Origin: Cymodocea nodosa | Taxonomy: Eukaryota; Streptophyta; Magnoliopsida; Alismatales; Cymodoceaceae | Assembly: GCA_036874045.1 (NCBI GenBank) | Contig: CM072335.1 | Span: 27,845,501 to 27,909,500 of the forward strand | DNA: 64,000 nt | Reading direction: 5' to 3' | Notes under the pieces: model-generated | Told to the model about the DNA's origin: nothing | What the model saw: only the letters and a program-made list of their open reading frames with translations | Database searches by the model: none | Made by a program: the position numbers and the translations under genes | Shown: positions 13,576 through 25,928 of the stretch, in pieces | How positions within the stretch are numbered: position 1 is the first letter of the stretch | Layout of the letters: the number at the start of each line of letters is the position of its first letter

Positions 13576-13722
13576 CTATTTGTAAAAATTACCATCAAAA
13601 GTAGATAACTTAAGCTCAGCTCTAAATACAAAAATAACAAACAGATATACTAAAAGTAGATTAAATCATGGAAAAGAAAGAGAAAATACAAGTGTAGGAA
13701 ATTAAACCTACAGCATTTTTTA

Positions 13723-16700
13723 TCATTGGGACCCTGTCTCAATCAGTACAAATGCTTGGATAAGACTTTGTGCAGCATGGGTCTGATCAGGCGCTCCTGA
13801 TATTATAATCTTAGCTTCTGTATCTCCAGATCTTGATTCATTGATGGTAATATCAGCTCCAGAAATCTAAAATGGTTGTATCATCAGTATTTAAGCATAA
13901 CAAAATCAATATCAGGCATGCCGAACATTTGAAGCATTATCAGATTAACCTGTTGAATCTGTTTTAAAGAGTAACCATCTTCCCCATATATTGAAGAAAC
14001 AACCGAACGAGGAACAACCACATCTACGACAGTATTTGTAATGACAGCAGGCCGACTTCCACTGCAAAGATAATCAATAAGTGTTTGAGAACAAGCAATG
14101 GGGTATACGAAGTTTTACTTGAGTGAACAGGACATGAAAAGTCAGGAACATGGAAATAGTAGCTACACACCCTGGTAACCCATCCATCCTTCTAGGTGGT
14201 GCACCTCCTGGAAAATCATTGATGGGCATTGGACCGACACCATCATTTATGCCCTGTAAATACAAGCATAAGCAGTAAATGAATAACAATGTTGGCTAAA
14301 ATTAATTAGAATCAGGATGAGCTTTCCCTAAAATAAAGTTCAGAGCAGCTCAATCCCAGTGAAAGACTTGGTGTGGCCTTCCAATCCAATTATAAGGAAA
14401 GCAAAATATCTGGAACATGGGAATGTTATACACAGAAAATGCATGACAATTCAACACCATCAGGGTGGATAGTACCTGATCAGCATAATCACCATCTAGA
14501 TTGTGAATTATCTTGTTTAATTCTATTTCATTTCATTGTTTCTCAATTCCACCCTACATCCAATCCTACAGCAGATGTAGAATGGACTCGAACACCCATC
14601 AGCTATATAATTCCAAAAGAACTAGATTCCATAAACAACAAACAGAGCAAATAAAAGGAATAGCTTAACAAAGTAATCATAGATATTACAATTAAAACCT
14701 TCATTTTTCAATCAACTCTTATAGTGACAGCTGATTACAAAAGTTACAGAAATTTTTCATCAGATATTAAATTATAAATTACCGGGGCTTGCCAAAGTGG
14801 TGGAGCTAACTGCTCATCATGAAGACGGAAACCTCCAACAGAGTCAAATTTTCTTAATGACTGGCCCAAGTGAGCATAAGGACCAGGAGGTGAAAGTTCT
14901 CTTTTTCCAGTGAATGGACCAAATGGAGATGGATGATCGAGAAAAGCAGGACGTCCTGGATGATTCATTACAGGAAATCTCTCACGAAAAAAATGATGAT
15001 GCTTCAATCTTGATGTTATATGCAAAAGAGCTTCTTGAACTGTCTTCATTTCCCCTGTTATCTGGAGAGACGATGTGTATGCACCAAGCAATACATGTTG
15101 TCCATTATTTTTCAAGAAAAATAATAAGACATCAAGAAAATGCAACCGACAACAATATATAAAAAGGACAGCCAACTCAAATTTTGTTAAAAAATTATGG
15201 GCACATAAAAGGAAACTGCAGACCTGAACAACTTCATCAGTTGCCAAATTCTTTTTTGAGTTCTGATCACCACCTAATATGCGGATGTGTGCTCTAGTTG
15301 TTCTCCTCATTTCAGTTATTATGGAACCACCTTTTCCAAGAAGACAACCAGTTTGGTTAGATGACACAAGAATCCTAACAGACACAACATTTTCTTTAGC
15401 GTCAGGTGCAGGCATTGCAATTCTTTCCAGCACACGGAGGACAGCATCTTGTGGAGGAGAAATTCTATCATCTGGGTGCTGCAAGAAATAATTATTAAGA
15501 GAGTCAAAATTCCCAAGGATGATTACAAGTTTCATACAACTATAGATGTATATCAAGATAAAAGTCTAGAAATAATATATTACCGCAAGTCCTGTTATAA
15601 CAATTATTCGATCCTCAGATACTTTGGGAGTCTCAACTACTTGAATATCACAACTTGTTTCATGTTGAATCATTCTGACAATGCTACCTCCCTTTCCAAT
15701 CAAGATTCGAGCCTTATCAGCCAAACATATCAGCCTAAATGTAAGTGGCTCTGGAGGACCCTGAAACTGACCAAGAGTAGGACCTCCTGGGAATCGTTGG
15801 AAAGGTGGAGCAAGAAAATCGGGCTCATGAAATCTATTTGGAAATGGTGGAAGAGGAAGATGAAATTTTCCATGTGGAAGAATTTCAGCACATGGGACTT
15901 CTGTGTGTGGAAAGGAACCAAAAGAACTAGGATGCGGCCCAGAGATCTTGTTTGCAGAAAATGCATCATTACGAGATGGATTGTCTAGAAGCTGTTTGGA
16001 CACTAATTGGACAGCCTTCCTTGCTTCATCTAATTGTCCTATGATCTGCATTAACAAAAAAACATTTTTAAGAAGCAGCTCAGATTGCCTACTTTCAGGG
16101 GTATTAGAAGAAGATAAATATATGGCAACAACAGAGTATAGAACATTATATAGTTATTTAGGTGCTGAGCCACCACCAAGGTACCAATCAAAAATTAAAA
16201 CCTTTTTTCAATATTTTTATTACTTATATTAAATATTATTGCAGGAAAATATGCCTTTATATATCTATTCCAAGCTTAACTAATTCCTAAATTTCTTTTA
16301 AAAAAGATAATGATGTATTATTATTTCTTGATAGAATATAAGATGCAACCAGAAAGAAAATGATAGATCAAACAGATCAATCAAAAAGTTAACAAGGACC
16401 TCCAATATCAAGCCCGATTGTACACATTCCCCATATATCAAGAAATCCTAAAGAATGAAGTATGATATCTTCTTCCTGTCCCTTGCCTTCTTTGAGTACC
16501 ACGTTTTTCCTGAAAAGCCATATGCTCCAACAGGCAGCAGATGGCATTGCATGTATGGCCAGGAGATGTATATATGTTTAGCATTTTGTGAGGTTACCCT
16601 TGAGTCATGCAGTGCCCATCTCCATCTCAGTTCTTGATCTTGGTGAAATACCCTGATCAATGGTTTTGGAAGTGACTTGCTTCCAATGCTCAGTGCTCAA

Positions 16701-19700
16701 CAGGCAGCCAAAAACGGATGATAAACATCTTCATGAGCAGAGGCACATAAAAGGCAGTTTGAGTCATCAGTTCTTGCACACTTGCTTCTATAGCAGTTGA
16801 TGATAACTCTGCCAAACCAACTTAAAAAGAGGCCACGTCTGTTCAGATCTATAATTGTGTCCTGTAGAAACTGCTAACTGTGAATTCCCCAGAGATGAGC
16901 TGCTTCAAAGTGGTTTATCCCTATTCCCTACCAGTTGCTTAGAGATGAATGTCAGTTGGTAGAATCTCTGAAATTGCTGAATTTTCCTCGATCTCCTCAT
17001 CCTTGATGTTCCTTTTGAGTTTAAGGTCCCAGCTTGCTATATCGACCCCTTGCTTGGAGGCCATGGCCTTGATGACCTCACATGGATTGGAAATGACTAC
17101 ATTAATACTTGGGTATCAGGTTCTAAGATTCATCTCATTAAGCAACTTGTCCTCCCAAAATTGGACCTACTCACCCAATATCACCTTCTATTATATATTA
17201 TCCCATTTAAAGTATTGCAATAGAATTAACCTTTCCCAGAAGTGTTAATCTGATGGTCTAGCGGTTAAATCAATGTGTCACCTGTATATCGTAGAATAGA
17301 GACCTTGACCTCATTGGCGCTGATTGTGTCCATCCCAGTGGCCAGTTGTCTCTTTTGGCCCTACAGTGCATACTAGTCACATTATTCACCCCCAAATCGA
17401 ATAGAAGAGGACAAAGTGGGTTCCCCTGCTTGTCCCTCCTAAAGAAAGAGAAATGACCACCCTCCTGCAATCGAGTGACTACCCTAAACCCTGTAAAAGT
17501 TCCCTCCACTTCCAACCTGTCCAACCAAGCAGGATAGATAAATGGGGCAGATCCCACTTGTATTGGTCATCTTCCCCTAGTTCTACACCCACCCAAATGT
17601 GGCAGGAGTGATCAATAAGAACCTCTTTAATGTGAATGGCCAGCTAGATACCTATGATTCACAATGCATTCATTTTCAAAATTTCAGTTGCTCTCAGCTC
17701 ACCCCACTCTTATCTGGCTCAAACTGAATGTTGTCACTTGGCCAGGCTCATTTTGCCAACAACCTCCCACCCTAGTTGACTGAGCACCCAGCCTATTCTG
17801 CCACCCTCAATAATCGTAGCATCATTTTGAAGCTAATGAGAGATGATTGTACTCCAACCTTCTCAATGTGCAGTGGTAGGCAACGAATGAGCAAATAGAA
17901 TTGGGATGGAGCAAGGTCCACATGACACTGAAGAGCAAGGGGATGTGAAGTCCTACCTAAAGATGGACCTTGAGCATGGTAAAATTGCCAAGAGGTATAC
18001 ACTAACCACATCCCCCTTGATTAGCCTATGGAGGCAGAATGGATCGTACAACACATGATACAGCTTGCATGCTTGGTTGAGTTTGCTTGCCTTACCGAAC
18101 TTTGCAACTAGTCAAACCAATTAGGCAGGTTCAGACACTACCCCCTTACTGTATGCCTAGGGCTCTACATCACAAGCAGGTCATGCACAACCTCCAGCTT
18201 GATCATAGAGTAGCTTGTCCCTATGGAGGCACCACTCAGCCTCTGCTCATCCTCATCATCCTTATTTTCCTCTGCATTGACCTGGTCATCTTTCTCCTCT
18301 TCACCAGCCAAATATGACTACTCAAGTAATCCACAGCGAGGGTTACAAGAGAAGCTCACCAGTAAACTCTCACCCTCACTCTCTAACCCAAGGTGGTGAA
18401 GGATGTCGTCCTTACAAGTGATGGATAGATTGACACCTTTGCTTGCCATTTGAAATTCTCAACCTCACTCTCTAACCCAAGGTGGTGAAGGATGCCATCC
18501 TTACAAGTGATGGATAGATTGACACCTTTGCTTGCCATTTGAAATTCTCATCCTCACTCTCTAACCCAAGGTGGCAAAGGATGTCATCCTTAGAAGTGAT
18601 GGATAGATTGACACGAGAAAAGTGCTCAACATGGTCAGCCCATTTGGTCTAGTTTACCTTGTCAATGGAGAGAAGCATGGGGAGATGTTAACACTCGAAG
18701 GGCATTCAATGGAAATGAATGGCCCTCCTCCCCCTATTTATAAAAGTTGCCTGATGTGGAATACTAAGTAACAACTTATGGGGCAAGATGTATGCCAAGA
18801 AGCAACTGCAATAACCAAGGAAATGCAACCTGGTCATTACAGCAAGTGAGTCAATGAAATCATAGCACCATCGTTACCTCCACCAAGAGATTTTCTCATA
18901 CTTTGTTCCTTACCCCAACACTTAGTAAGCAAAGTGAGAGATTGTTGATGTAGGACTGTTGATCGAACTGACTGCCCTCTATAGGAAGAAAGCAACTCAG
19001 CCAAAAACACTGCTCTCCACATTGATTGGTCAGGCAAGTGCCTGGGTCATGCTGGCTGCTCGCACACCTCATACATCCCTCAATCTTGTGGTGCATTTGG
19101 AATGGTTGGAATACTCACCTGGATTGTACAACCCACGTAAAGAGTTGGCATTCACTCCCTGAACGATAATTTGGCAAGGCCAGCAAATTTGAACATGCCT
19201 AGCCCACTATTCAACTTGGTTACATTGTATGACTTAGAAGCTTGCCCATATGGTACAACCAGGACATGGAGTTAACATTGCTACCAATTGACCATACAAA
19301 TGCCAACCTGTTCTCATGTCTACCACTGCAGACCCACACCATCAAACAAGATTCGCTAATCCTAAACTACCCTTGCTAATCATCATCAGCTATAAATACC
19401 AGAATAAATGTAGTATTATGCTATACTTTTTCCTGACTCCAAAATGTGATCTACCTCCATTCATTACACTTGTTTGACCTAAATATCAGAGGGGACCTAA
19501 TCAACCCCTTTCTAGTTGGCCAAGTCTATTGTTTTGCATGTCAAGCATCCCTACCATTTTGAGCACAATCAACTGGATGAACCAATGTAACTCAACATGA
19601 GGCAAATCACCTTCCCATTGTTTCTTGAACCAGGCCAACAATAATGAATCCCAACATCCAAGTGTTCAGCAAACCAAACATTCACTAACTTCCTCATGAA

Positions 19701-21882
19701 TTTACCTACCTTAGATGACCAAGGTGCAACGGATGAATGCTTCAACTGGATGAATGCTTGATTATCCCATGCCCCGTTTCCTACTCCCACCACATTTGAT
19801 CATAAAAAATGAAACCTTTCTCTCCATGTATTCCATCAATAAGAAAAATCACCATTTGATATTGTCCTTTCAAGTATTTTACACTATTTCTATTCCCCTT
19901 TTAATTTTTCCTAAGTTTATTAATGCCTGATTTGTAGAATCTACAAGTCTTATTTGAACATATATAACACATCCAAGATAATCTTCTCCCATTTTATTAT
20001 CAATTGGTGCAACTTCAACTCTATTTTAAAGGTTTTTCATCATTTATCTATCAAAAAAATTTTAAAAGAAAAAAATGTCCACTTAAACATTTGGGCAACA
20101 GATTGCATTTTTTGGAGAATGGGAAATATAGGCCACAAAAAAAGCAATTTTCCCTTTTGTAATTTAATAAATAAAAATGGAAAATGACACCATCAATGAG
20201 TCACTCATTTACCTAACACCAAATAATAAAAAAAGTTATGACATTGCTTGTTGAGTTGTTGATGTTATTATTCATATGAATTACATTATTTTGATAATCT
20301 ATTACTTAATACTTGAATAACTTAAATATTTAATTAAAATTTTCAATATTTAGTTGATTTTCCAATGTTTTGATAACTAGCTTGAACCAGTCATTCAAGT
20401 CAAGGATTCAAATCTCATAAAATAAATATATATACTTTTACAATTCATATAGAATAAAAGTTTGAACATCCATATTTGTATTTGACAGCATTCATAATAT
20501 CCATATTCATACTCGAATTTGGAAATTAAAAAAAAAACTATATCTGAATTCAGATATTCATATTTGGAAAAATCTAGACTCAAATCCAAATTCAGTACAA
20601 ATATTCCGATATGCATGGAAACCATAATAATAAGATATAAACTAATGTATTTACAAGAAAAATTAAAAATAAAATAAGATGACGGAGACAAAAAGGAAAC
20701 GAATACAAGATGAGAGTCATAAGCATTAAGAAGAGATAAATAAGAGAATAGAAAATTAGAGGAGAAGAATAAAAGGAGGAAGATAGAGATGTTATACAAG
20801 CAATATAGAAAATATGTGGAACGTAAGAGGAAAAAAACACTATTAAAAGTCTCAAATTTCAATAAAGCAACCAAGGTGACAAGGTGACCCAAGACCGACT
20901 ACTTGATTGAACTGAACCATCTAGATACTTACCTTGTCTGGCTTGGTTTGGTAGCCCAAGGTGACAAGCAACTCATCATGATAACTATGTTAATAAATAT
21001 ATTCTTTCACATTAGCTCAAAAATAAATAAAATAAAATACATCTATGCACCAAACTCTTGTACAATTTGATTAACTTGTAAGTACAGCGTCTTTCCAAAA
21101 TACTTGTAAGTACCATAATGCAAAAATTATCATTTTCACATGCACCTTATGAATAAGGTCGTAACTAATAGAAAGTTGCTGCATCAAGGATTCATTACCT
21201 GCACAAGCTCATCAAATTCCGAGGCACATAAGGGAAGCTTATCTTTGGGAAGGACACGAATCTGTGCCCCACTATCTGCAGACATTTGTTTGATCACGCT
21301 TCCACCCCTTCCAAGAAGACATCCCACTTGGCTAGACTCTACAAGCATTCTGAGAGTGACGGTAGAAGGCTCTTTACTTCTTTCATCCCCAGCATCACTT
21401 TGCGAATCACTTTCAGCTATTCTCTCAAAAACAAGGAGGAGGGCCTTTTGTGATGATGATATCGCCTTGTCTAGTTGAGATAGTTCTGTCCTTTTCTCAT
21501 CGCTTTTATCAGCATCTTCCTCCAAATCTTCACCTTCATCAAAATTTTCACCAGCATTCTGCAGCTTATCTTTATCCTTGTTATGTGGAACGTTCACCTC
21601 AGCCTCTTTCACAGAACTAGTTATGACAACAACCCTCTCATCGCAACCAGGAATAGCCTCTTCAATCTTAATTTTAGCACCTGTTTCCTCGCGTATCTTC
21701 GTTACAATACCACCCCCTTTTCCAATCAAGCCGCCCGACTTGGACGCAGGACACAGTACACGAAAAACAACAGTGCCAGGAGATGTCCTGGATTGATTTT
21801 GCGCACTAGAGGAGGCAGCCTTTAACCACTTTCTTCTTCCACTGGAGTCCGAGCCCCGATCGTGGGGCCGCTTAGGAGCCAT
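13723..21882 (-). CDS. Five-KH-domain RNA-binding protein (HEN4/RCF3-like)
   Basis: Probable nuclear RNA-binding protein of the plant PCBP-like group that includes HEN4, RCF3/HOS5 and At4g18375, which act in pre-mRNA processing, flowering or stress. Seven coding exons: 21882-21199, 16045-15584, 15478-15224, 15061-14783, 14253-14171, 14061-13950, 13866-13723; total 2,019 bases, 672 residues. All introns are GT-AG and phases close. KH1 is about residues 38-95 (GKGG 54-57), KH2 175-245 (GRGG 191-194), KH3 328-393 (GKGG 345-348), KH4 412-485 (GKGG 430-433). KH5, about 585-665, has GEDG in the GxxG loop. An acidic stretch lies near 113-132 and a Pro/Phe-rich linker at 268-325. The start is the ATG at 21882; the frame extends upstream only from a GTG. 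A likely 5'-leader intron spans about 21.90-22.09 kb. The first coding intron is 5.15 kb. Confidence 0.9.
16450..19830 (-). mobile_element. Degraded LINE in the first coding intron of the KH gene
   Basis: Minus-strand frames show scattered non-LTR retrotransposon text. A QGNPLCPLLFDL segment at about 17.4 kb corresponds to the reverse transcriptase QGDPLSPxLF block. A zinc-binding RVT tail at about 16.65-16.80 kb contains CLLCASAHEDVYHPFLAAC, followed by SIWLF. Many stops and frameshifts interrupt it. The order runs 5' to 3' on the minus strand, the same direction as the host gene. Outer limits are approximate; no target duplication or poly(A) tail was resolved. Confidence 0.6.
18370..18615. 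repeat. 89-bp tandem repeat, about 2.7 copies
   Basis: The string ctctaaccca recurs at 18381, 18470 and 18559, exactly 89 bp apart, within units running from 'cctcactctctaaccc' through 'gatggatagattgacac'. Copies differ at only a few bases, so the duplication looks younger than the surrounding LINE. The period is not a multiple of three. Confidence 0.93.
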
Positions 21883-24231
21883 GTGCACTGTACAATTTGC
21901 AACCGCAAGTCAACAAAATGCGAAACATTACCAGAATAGATAAATTTAATATAACAAATGCTAGTAAGGGGAAATTGGACCGTTAAACGTGAAAGAACAA
22001 CCATCCATTCCCACATTCCCATCCGATCAAAGCCGATACAAGAAAGTCCACAAGAAAATAAAAGGAAAAAGAAGGGACGAAGGAACCTGTAGGCTCTCGC
22101 GAAGTGTCTTCTCCTCCTGTGAGAGATGCTAACGGCGGCCGACCTTGGCCGGAGCTGCAGGAACGCTGGTGATCGTCGCTAGGGCTTCAAGGGCGGTGTC
22201 CGCTTTATCGGTTTATCGCTCGACTGATGTCTGTGCCTTATTATGCTCCGACCACGCTGAAAGTGAGCAAGTAATAGAAAATGGCCTTCGAGGAAGAACT
22301 ATCTGACGTTCCTTAGGGTTTGTAGATGAATCCTGGCCGTTCTTTTGTTTTCGAACATTATTTAATCCTCACCGTCGTTCATTTCGGGCCTTGGGCCTTT
22401 CTATTGAAGTCGGCTCCTGGGTTAGAGCCAGAGCGAAAACAAAAGTCAGGTTTCTGCTCGGCCCAATGCTATCTGCAGTGTTGGGCTTAGTGTCAAGTGG
22501 GCCGTAATTAGATCACGTAGATTTAATTAAAGAATATCTATGTTAATTCTATATAATAGTTACTTAAATATTTTAATTAAATAATATTTTATTCATATGA
22601 TGCGAAATAATATTTATTTCAATTAATCAGATGGTTTGGGAACACCGTCCGTTAAGTAGATAGCTTAAGAAAGACTAAAACTTAACCAGGAAGGAAAGCA
22701 AGCGAGGGGCCTCTCCTTGTGGGCAGCGCTGGAATCCAACCATTCCAGCAAGAATCCGTTGAAAAGCCAGTTGAAAATCCGTTCAAGTCCACAGCCAAGG
22801 TTTTTTTTTTTCGTCTTCTTCTTTTTTGGATGGAAAGAAATGACACGTAGAAAAAAGCCGGCCGCCAGCGTAGCGTCATGGGAATCCGACGCAGCCATGC
22901 ATTTAAATCGATTCCTCCGTGTCGATCTGTTGACCCACAATTGCATATATATATATATACATATATATCTTCCACAACTTTTTAATTGGATTCCCACAGC
23001 CAGACAAACTTCGCCAGAAACCATTATAATCAGAGAATCTGGTGCTCTTTCTCTTTATAGTTATAATTAACATCGTGGCCGGTGGTTGAAATTGTATGAT
23101 ATATGATGTATAAAGTCAGACGAAAAGTAATCAAGAGATGAAGTAAAAAAATCGACTTGGTGATTCTAATTTAGATTTCCTTTCATTAAACTATTCTAAA
23201 AAGTCAACTATGCAAATTGAATTTTCTTTCCTTGAAGGAAGAGAATTTATTGATCCTTTTTTTTTTTGGGTTAAGAATTAAGAAAATAGATTTAAACTTA
23301 CGTAATTTAACTAAAAGTTCGATTATACATAGGAAAAAAAGAATTTACATGTTAGATTCACCTAAGAGGATTATGATTCAACGTTGCGGAGGTACGCTAA
23401 GATACCCCTCTGGAGCAACTTCCCAACCCACACCAATGAATGAGATGCTTAGTTAGTTTGTTGACTCCTTTAATTTGTGACACCCACGAATGCTTTCTTG
23501 AATACCCATCCATACTCAAGTGAGGGTTGGAAGACAAAATGATATTTGATGGTGCTCCAGTTATTGATGTCTTAATGATTTTCACCAAGTAGACATGTAA
23601 GCTTCGATCGCACGGAAGATTGACACAGGTAAGAATAAAAGTCAAAATTGAGGTAAATACTTTTCTTTTTTTCTCGTGGAGTGGACGAGGTGTGGCGCCT
23701 GCGTCGTGACGAAAATGAAAATACTGTGCTATATTTCGCTTCCAGCACAGTATGACGATGATACGCTTGTGCGAAGTACCGCATAATAATTAGCATAGGA
23801 GCGCGTGTAAATGAACGAACTCTCACATTGGTGTAAATTAAAATTAATAAAATATATTTGGACCCCACCATTTTTTTTTTTTTTCTTTCTATAAACTATG
23901 CTATTTCTTTTCTTTGTCGCAAAGGAAGACGCGGAGGATCACACCGCCAAAGCATATCTCCTTATCACAGCTCATTATAGCTTAACCGCCAAGTTTCGTC
24001 TAACTCGCGCCGCATTCTCACGGGGAGGCCGAAGAAAGACCTTCAACCCCCGTGGTATTCCCATTTTGCCCTTCACGAAATTACGTGCATCCCCGACCGA
24101 CTCCGATAAACCGATAAGCCCCTCGTCGACGTGGGATTTTCGTCAATAGAAAAATTCCGCTCGATGGCATTTTCGTAGTTATCTAAAGAGCCAGGACGGT
24201 TTCGTACATTTGTGCAGGGCAATTTGCCAGC
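21883..24231. other. Divergent intergenic region between KH gene and SRO-type gene
   Basis: The two genes are head-to-head. The left part holds the 5' leader of the KH gene, whose leader exon probably ends at about 22.09 kb with CAG|GT. Its promoter motifs lie at 22313-22503. The middle (22.5-23.9 kb) is AT-rich with homopolymer runs and short frames but no recognised gene. The right part is the promoter of the WWE-PARP-RST gene. Confidence 0.6.
22313..22503 (-). promoter_or_regulatory. Telo-box and four TGGGCY (site II) motifs upstream of the KH gene
   Basis: AAACCCTAA (telo-box, read on the minus strand) is at 22313-22321. TGGGCY motifs occur at 22392-22397, 22460-22465 (opposite strand), 22482-22487 and 22498-22503. 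In plants telo-boxes and TCP-bound site II elements occur together in promoters of growth-linked and RNA/ribosome-related genes. Their position just upstream of the inferred leader suggests the KH gene follows that programme. This is inference from motifs only. Confidence 0.55.
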
Positions 24232-24239
24232 TATAAATA
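24232..24239 (+). promoter_or_regulatory. TATA box of the SRO-type gene
   Basis: TATAAATA is followed by the ATG at 24295 after 55 bp. An in-frame ATG at 24244 lies only 5 bp downstream of the box and would fall before the expected transcription start, which favours 24295 as the start codon. Confidence 0.75.
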
Positions 24240-24294
24240 TGGGATGCAACCGCCGCATTCTCGTTCGCGTTCTCCGTCGCTTCTTTTCCAAGAA

Positions 24295-25928
24295 ATGGAG
24301 GGACGACGGGAAGGTCAGAGCTTTCGGCTGTTGGAGAACTACTGGAACTTCCGATCGAGCAAGCGTCCATCTCGGATCATGTACTTCGGCGGCGACGGCG
24401 GGTGGAAAGATTTCCCCTTGGAGCAATTCGAGTCCCTCAACTCGAGCTTCACCCGGGGAAGGAGCACCGTGGAAGTTCCGATGGATGGGAAGCCCAGTGT
24501 CGTGGAGTTCCTGAGGATGACGCAGACGGACCTGGAGACTGGAGCCGTGAGGTCGGTCGCCTGGATCGACGTCGACGGCCGGTGCTTTTTCCCGAAGAGG
24601 ACCGTTGGTGGTGATAGGCCACCGGAGGTCCGGGACGGGCGGCCGTGCCCTGAGTCCGTGGAGGAACGCTCCGATGAGAGTTCGGGGATGTCTTGCGAGA
24701 GGCCAAGGTGGGAGTGTGCGGAGGCCGTGAGTTGTGGGGATGGGTACTACAAAGTTGTTGAAAGAGCGTTTCTTGCTGGGATGAGGAAGGTGGATCCCAA
24801 CGTAGTGGTGAGTTCCATCAGCAGGTGCGGTTTATCTGGTCCAATCTGGGATGCCAGGAGGAGGGCGTTCTGGGCGAAGGCGGAGGCAACGAAAGCTGTT
24901 CGAGGAAATGCCAACCTAACGTCTGGTTGGTTCGGGACGTCCAAAGACGGGATGGACCGTATACTACAACATGGTTTCGGGCAACCAGATGTTGAGGTTC
25001 CCGATGATGACGTATACGGGAAAGGCGTTCGTCTCGCTCGTCCGGAGTGTGCGCACAGAATGTAAGCATCGATTCCTTGGTTCCATACATTTTTCAATTG
25101 CCAGTAGATTCTGTGTGCTGGTTATCTCAGTGAACATGTTTCAGTTGCGAGTGTTCGGTAGCCGACGAGAGTGGAGAAAGGCACGTCTTACTTTGTCGGG
25201 TCATCGCTGGTTCGATGGAGAAAGTCGATCGTGGATCGATCCAGTGCCAACCGAGCAGCGAACGATATGATTCTGGAGTGGATGACGTTCTAAACCCAAG
25301 GTGGTGCATTGTCTGGAGCACTCACATGAACACACATGTCATTCCAGAATGTGTTGTGAGCTTCCGGCTATCACGTCATCTTCAAGAAGGTATTGGGATT
25401 CTCCTCCTACTCCCTCTACAGTTCAGATTTCTAGCTTCAATCGTTATATTATGCTGTATTCAGCCAAAGCTTGGATGATAAACTCCTTGCACCAATGGCT
25501 TGATGGGATGCTAATAATTATCTAATTTATCTACCGTCAACTTCAATGTGGTACCCAAATTACAGGTCTCCTGTTGAGAGAGACGGCAGCTCCTGCAAAG
25601 AAACCATCTATTGTGACGAACATGTCGTTCTCGCAATTCCTTTCTGAGATAGAGAATTCTCTTCCTTCATCGGCGATGCGAAAATTGGATTTACTTTATG
25701 ATAGATACAAGGTAATATCTGCAATAATGTCATAATGTATTACTTCATAGGTTCATACTTCTATCAGAAGTACTGGATCCGTAAGAACAATACCATCAAA
25801 CTCATATATTAGCCTTTCTTTTTCAGGCAAAGAAGATACAGAAGGATATTTTCATAAGACAACTACGAGCGATTGCAGGGAACAAACTACTGCTGCATAC
25901 GATTAACAAAGTACGGAACCGGATTTGA
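24295..25928 (+). CDS. RCD1/SRO-family protein (WWE-like, inactive PARP, RST)
   Basis: Plant-specific stress and redox signalling adaptor. Family members bind transcription factors through the RST domain and lack ADP-ribosyltransferase activity. Four exons: 24295-25061, 25145-25389, 25566-25711, 25827-25928; 1,260 bases, 419 residues, GT-AG introns, phases close. Residues 26-101 form a WWE-like module (RIMYFGGDGGWKDFP, SVAWIDVDGRCFFP). The PARP-like fold is about 150-335, with GWFGTSKDG, YGKGVRL, RYDSGVDD and STHMNTHVIPECVVSF. The usual PARP catalytic H-Y-E triad is not evident, as expected for SRO proteins. The RST domain is about 350-419 (MSFSQFLSEIENSL, LDLLYDRYKAKKIQKDIFIRQLR). It is shorter than RCD1/SRO1 (~570-590 residues) but keeps a WWE-like module that the short SRO2-5 proteins lack. 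Confidence 0.9.

Larger units (their letters stand above)
7837..13722. other. Intergenic region between permease and KH gene
   Basis: The permease 3' untranslated region occupies the first few hundred bases. The rest is AT-rich and holds a 300-bp-spaced direct duplication (9731-10239) and an RTE-like LINE remnant on the minus strand (10755-11770). A 114-codon plus-strand frame at 13231-13575 reads protein-like in its second half but matches nothing I know. No other gene is supported. Confidence 0.5.

Noticed and set aside
20395-20892. 165-codon minus-strand open frame
   Set aside because: An AT-rich stretch translating to Phe/Leu/Ile/Tyr/Ser-rich text. No domain, no splice context, inside the KH-gene intron.
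21883-21888. Earlier start for the KH gene (extra two codons upstream)
   Set aside because: The upstream codon is GTG on the minus strand, not ATG. The first true ATG is at 21880-21882, and a plausible 5'-leader intron acceptor sits just upstream.
22665-23070. Overlapping open frames on both strands near 22.7-23.0 kb
   Set aside because: They are driven by homopolymer and TA-repeat stretches, have no domain and no splice partners. They look like shadows in promoter DNA.
24244-24294. In-frame ATG at 24244 for the SRO-type gene
   Set aside because: It lies 5 bp from the TATA box, before the expected transcription start. The added residues are low-complexity and unlike family N-termini.
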